From assembly GCA_041684965.1 (NCBI GenBank), contig JAWLGR010000007.1, positions 1 through 64,000 on the forward strand: a stretch of DNA of 64,000 nucleotides, written 5' to 3'. The notes under the pieces are model-generated. The model was given only the letters and a program-made list of their open reading frames with translations. It ran no database searches and was not told the origin of the DNA. The position numbers and the translations under genes are program-made. Shown here piece after piece: positions 63,625 to 64,000 of this stretch. Position 1 is the stretch's first letter, and every line of letters begins with the position of its first letter. Source of the DNA: Mariniphaga sp041684965. Its GTDB lineage: Bacteria; Bacteroidota; Bacteroidia; Bacteroidales; Prolixibacteraceae.

Positions 63625-64000
63625 TTAACTTTTTCTTTTCTGTAACAACAAATCCAGACCGATAATATGGCTGGTTGGGAAAACTGCCAGAACAAATAAT
63701 GTAAGTGCCTCAATCAGGGTTTTATTTATGATTAAATAATTTCCATCTGATGGCAGGGAATACTCCAATCCTATTAGTGGAGGTGTAGTAGCATAGTAGA
63801 GAAGTAAAAGAACCGATCCAAATATGGCTGCAGCTCTACTAAATAGCCCCATTATTAATCCGATTCCAATTGCGATGAGCCCCCAAGTATTTAAAAAATC
63901 TACAATGTTTAATACATTTGGATTGGAAATTACCCAGTTGAAAAAACCTGTGAGTATCCACTGCGACTCCCGAAGAAATCCGGCCGATGTCCAATTTGGT
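63625..64000 (-). CDS. DoxX family membrane protein (5' part outside the window)
   Basis: The frame is open from the window edge at 64000 to the stop at 63625-63627. It reads PNWTSAGFLRESQWILTGFF from the edge, then VDFLNTWGLIAIGIGLIMG and TPPLIGLEYSLPSDGNYLII, ending with TLFVLAVFPTSHIIGLDLLL. This is the C-terminal part of a DoxX-type four-helix protein, with the NWTSAGF and PPLIG features usual in Bacteroidota homologues. The N-terminus is missing only because of the window limit. Its function is unclear (named for a quinone oxidoreductase subunit), and it lies 29 bases upstream of the Tat Gfo/Idh gene in the same direction. Confidence 0.85.
   Translation of the reverse strand, partial: PNWTSAGFLRESQWILTGFFNWVISNPNVLNIVDFLNTWGLIAIGIGLIMGLFSRAAAIFGSVLLLLYYATTPPLIGLEYSLPSDGNYLIINKTLIEALTLFVLAVFPTSHIIGLDLLLQKRKS

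Overview
Organism: the window looks like chromosomal DNA of a Bacteroidota species, most likely an anaerobic or facultative Bacteroidales/Marinilabiliales-like lineage (inference). Support comes from AT-rich intergenic DNA, several promoters of the TTTG-N19/20-TAnnTTTG type used by this phylum, few Shine-Dalgarno sites, an ECF sigma factor paired with a small acidic protein, and many Gfo/Idh/MocA oxidoreductases, pirin, DoxX, AbgT and PQQ-like propeller proteins. No rRNA, tRNA or CRISPR was recognised. Layout: 0-0.75 kb, a disrupted IS4-type transposase cut by the window edge. 1.2-10.1 kb, ordinary genes (MATE exporter, AbgT transporter, C69 dipeptidase, pirin, UvrA). 10.3-11.2 kb, an ECF sigma factor with its small partner and a terminator. 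11.6-15.5 kb, an etfB-etfA-acyl-CoA dehydrogenase operon with a strong promoter, a 5' leader hairpin and a terminator. 15.5-20.4 kb, a five-PAS histidine kinase divergent from typA/bipA. 21.1-43.3 kb, sixteen co-directional genes forming the most interesting part of the window. They are four exported or anchored PQQ-like propellers (the first three are tandem paralogues), an NHL-type propeller with a vicinal Cys pair, a 63-residue Tat-like Cys-rich protein, a Tat-exported NapG-like polyferredoxin, a NapH/NosR-like membrane ferredoxin, a fifth propeller on a three-helix membrane anchor, a NuoE-NuoF fusion, an SGNH hydrolase, a [2Fe-2S]/GltD-like flavoprotein without its NAD(P) domain, a sixth PQQ-like propeller, a GT4 glycosyltransferase, and a LolD-like ATPase with a large FtsX permease. 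I read it as a candidate undescribed trans-envelope redox system: cytoplasmic NADH-linked Fe-S/flavin modules, a membrane polyferredoxin, and a periplasmic ferredoxin with propellers. 43.6-57.4 kb, a GNAT gene and then an eleven-gene catabolic operon on the minus strand (Nramp-like transporter without metal ligands, two M20 amidohydrolases, epimerase-like protein, three Gfo/Idh proteins, 2-hydroxyacid dehydrogenase, class III aminotransferase, Zn alcohol dehydrogenase, FAH hydrolase), divergent from an AgaR/DeoR-type regulator. This suggests breakdown of an N-acylated amino compound, perhaps an amino sugar or aminocyclitol (inference). 58.7-64 kb, a PmoA/DUF6807-like lipoprotein, a DMT transporter, a URO-D-family protein, a Tat-signal Gfo/Idh protein and a partial DoxX protein, probably also for sugar-derivative metabolism. 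Two intergenic regions 38 kb apart (20.7 and 58.5 kb) carry the same unusual structure: tandem 11-bp units that switch orientation in the middle, so that the array folds into a long hairpin. The two sites share no longer unique sequence that I can see and may belong to one family of hairpin repeats.
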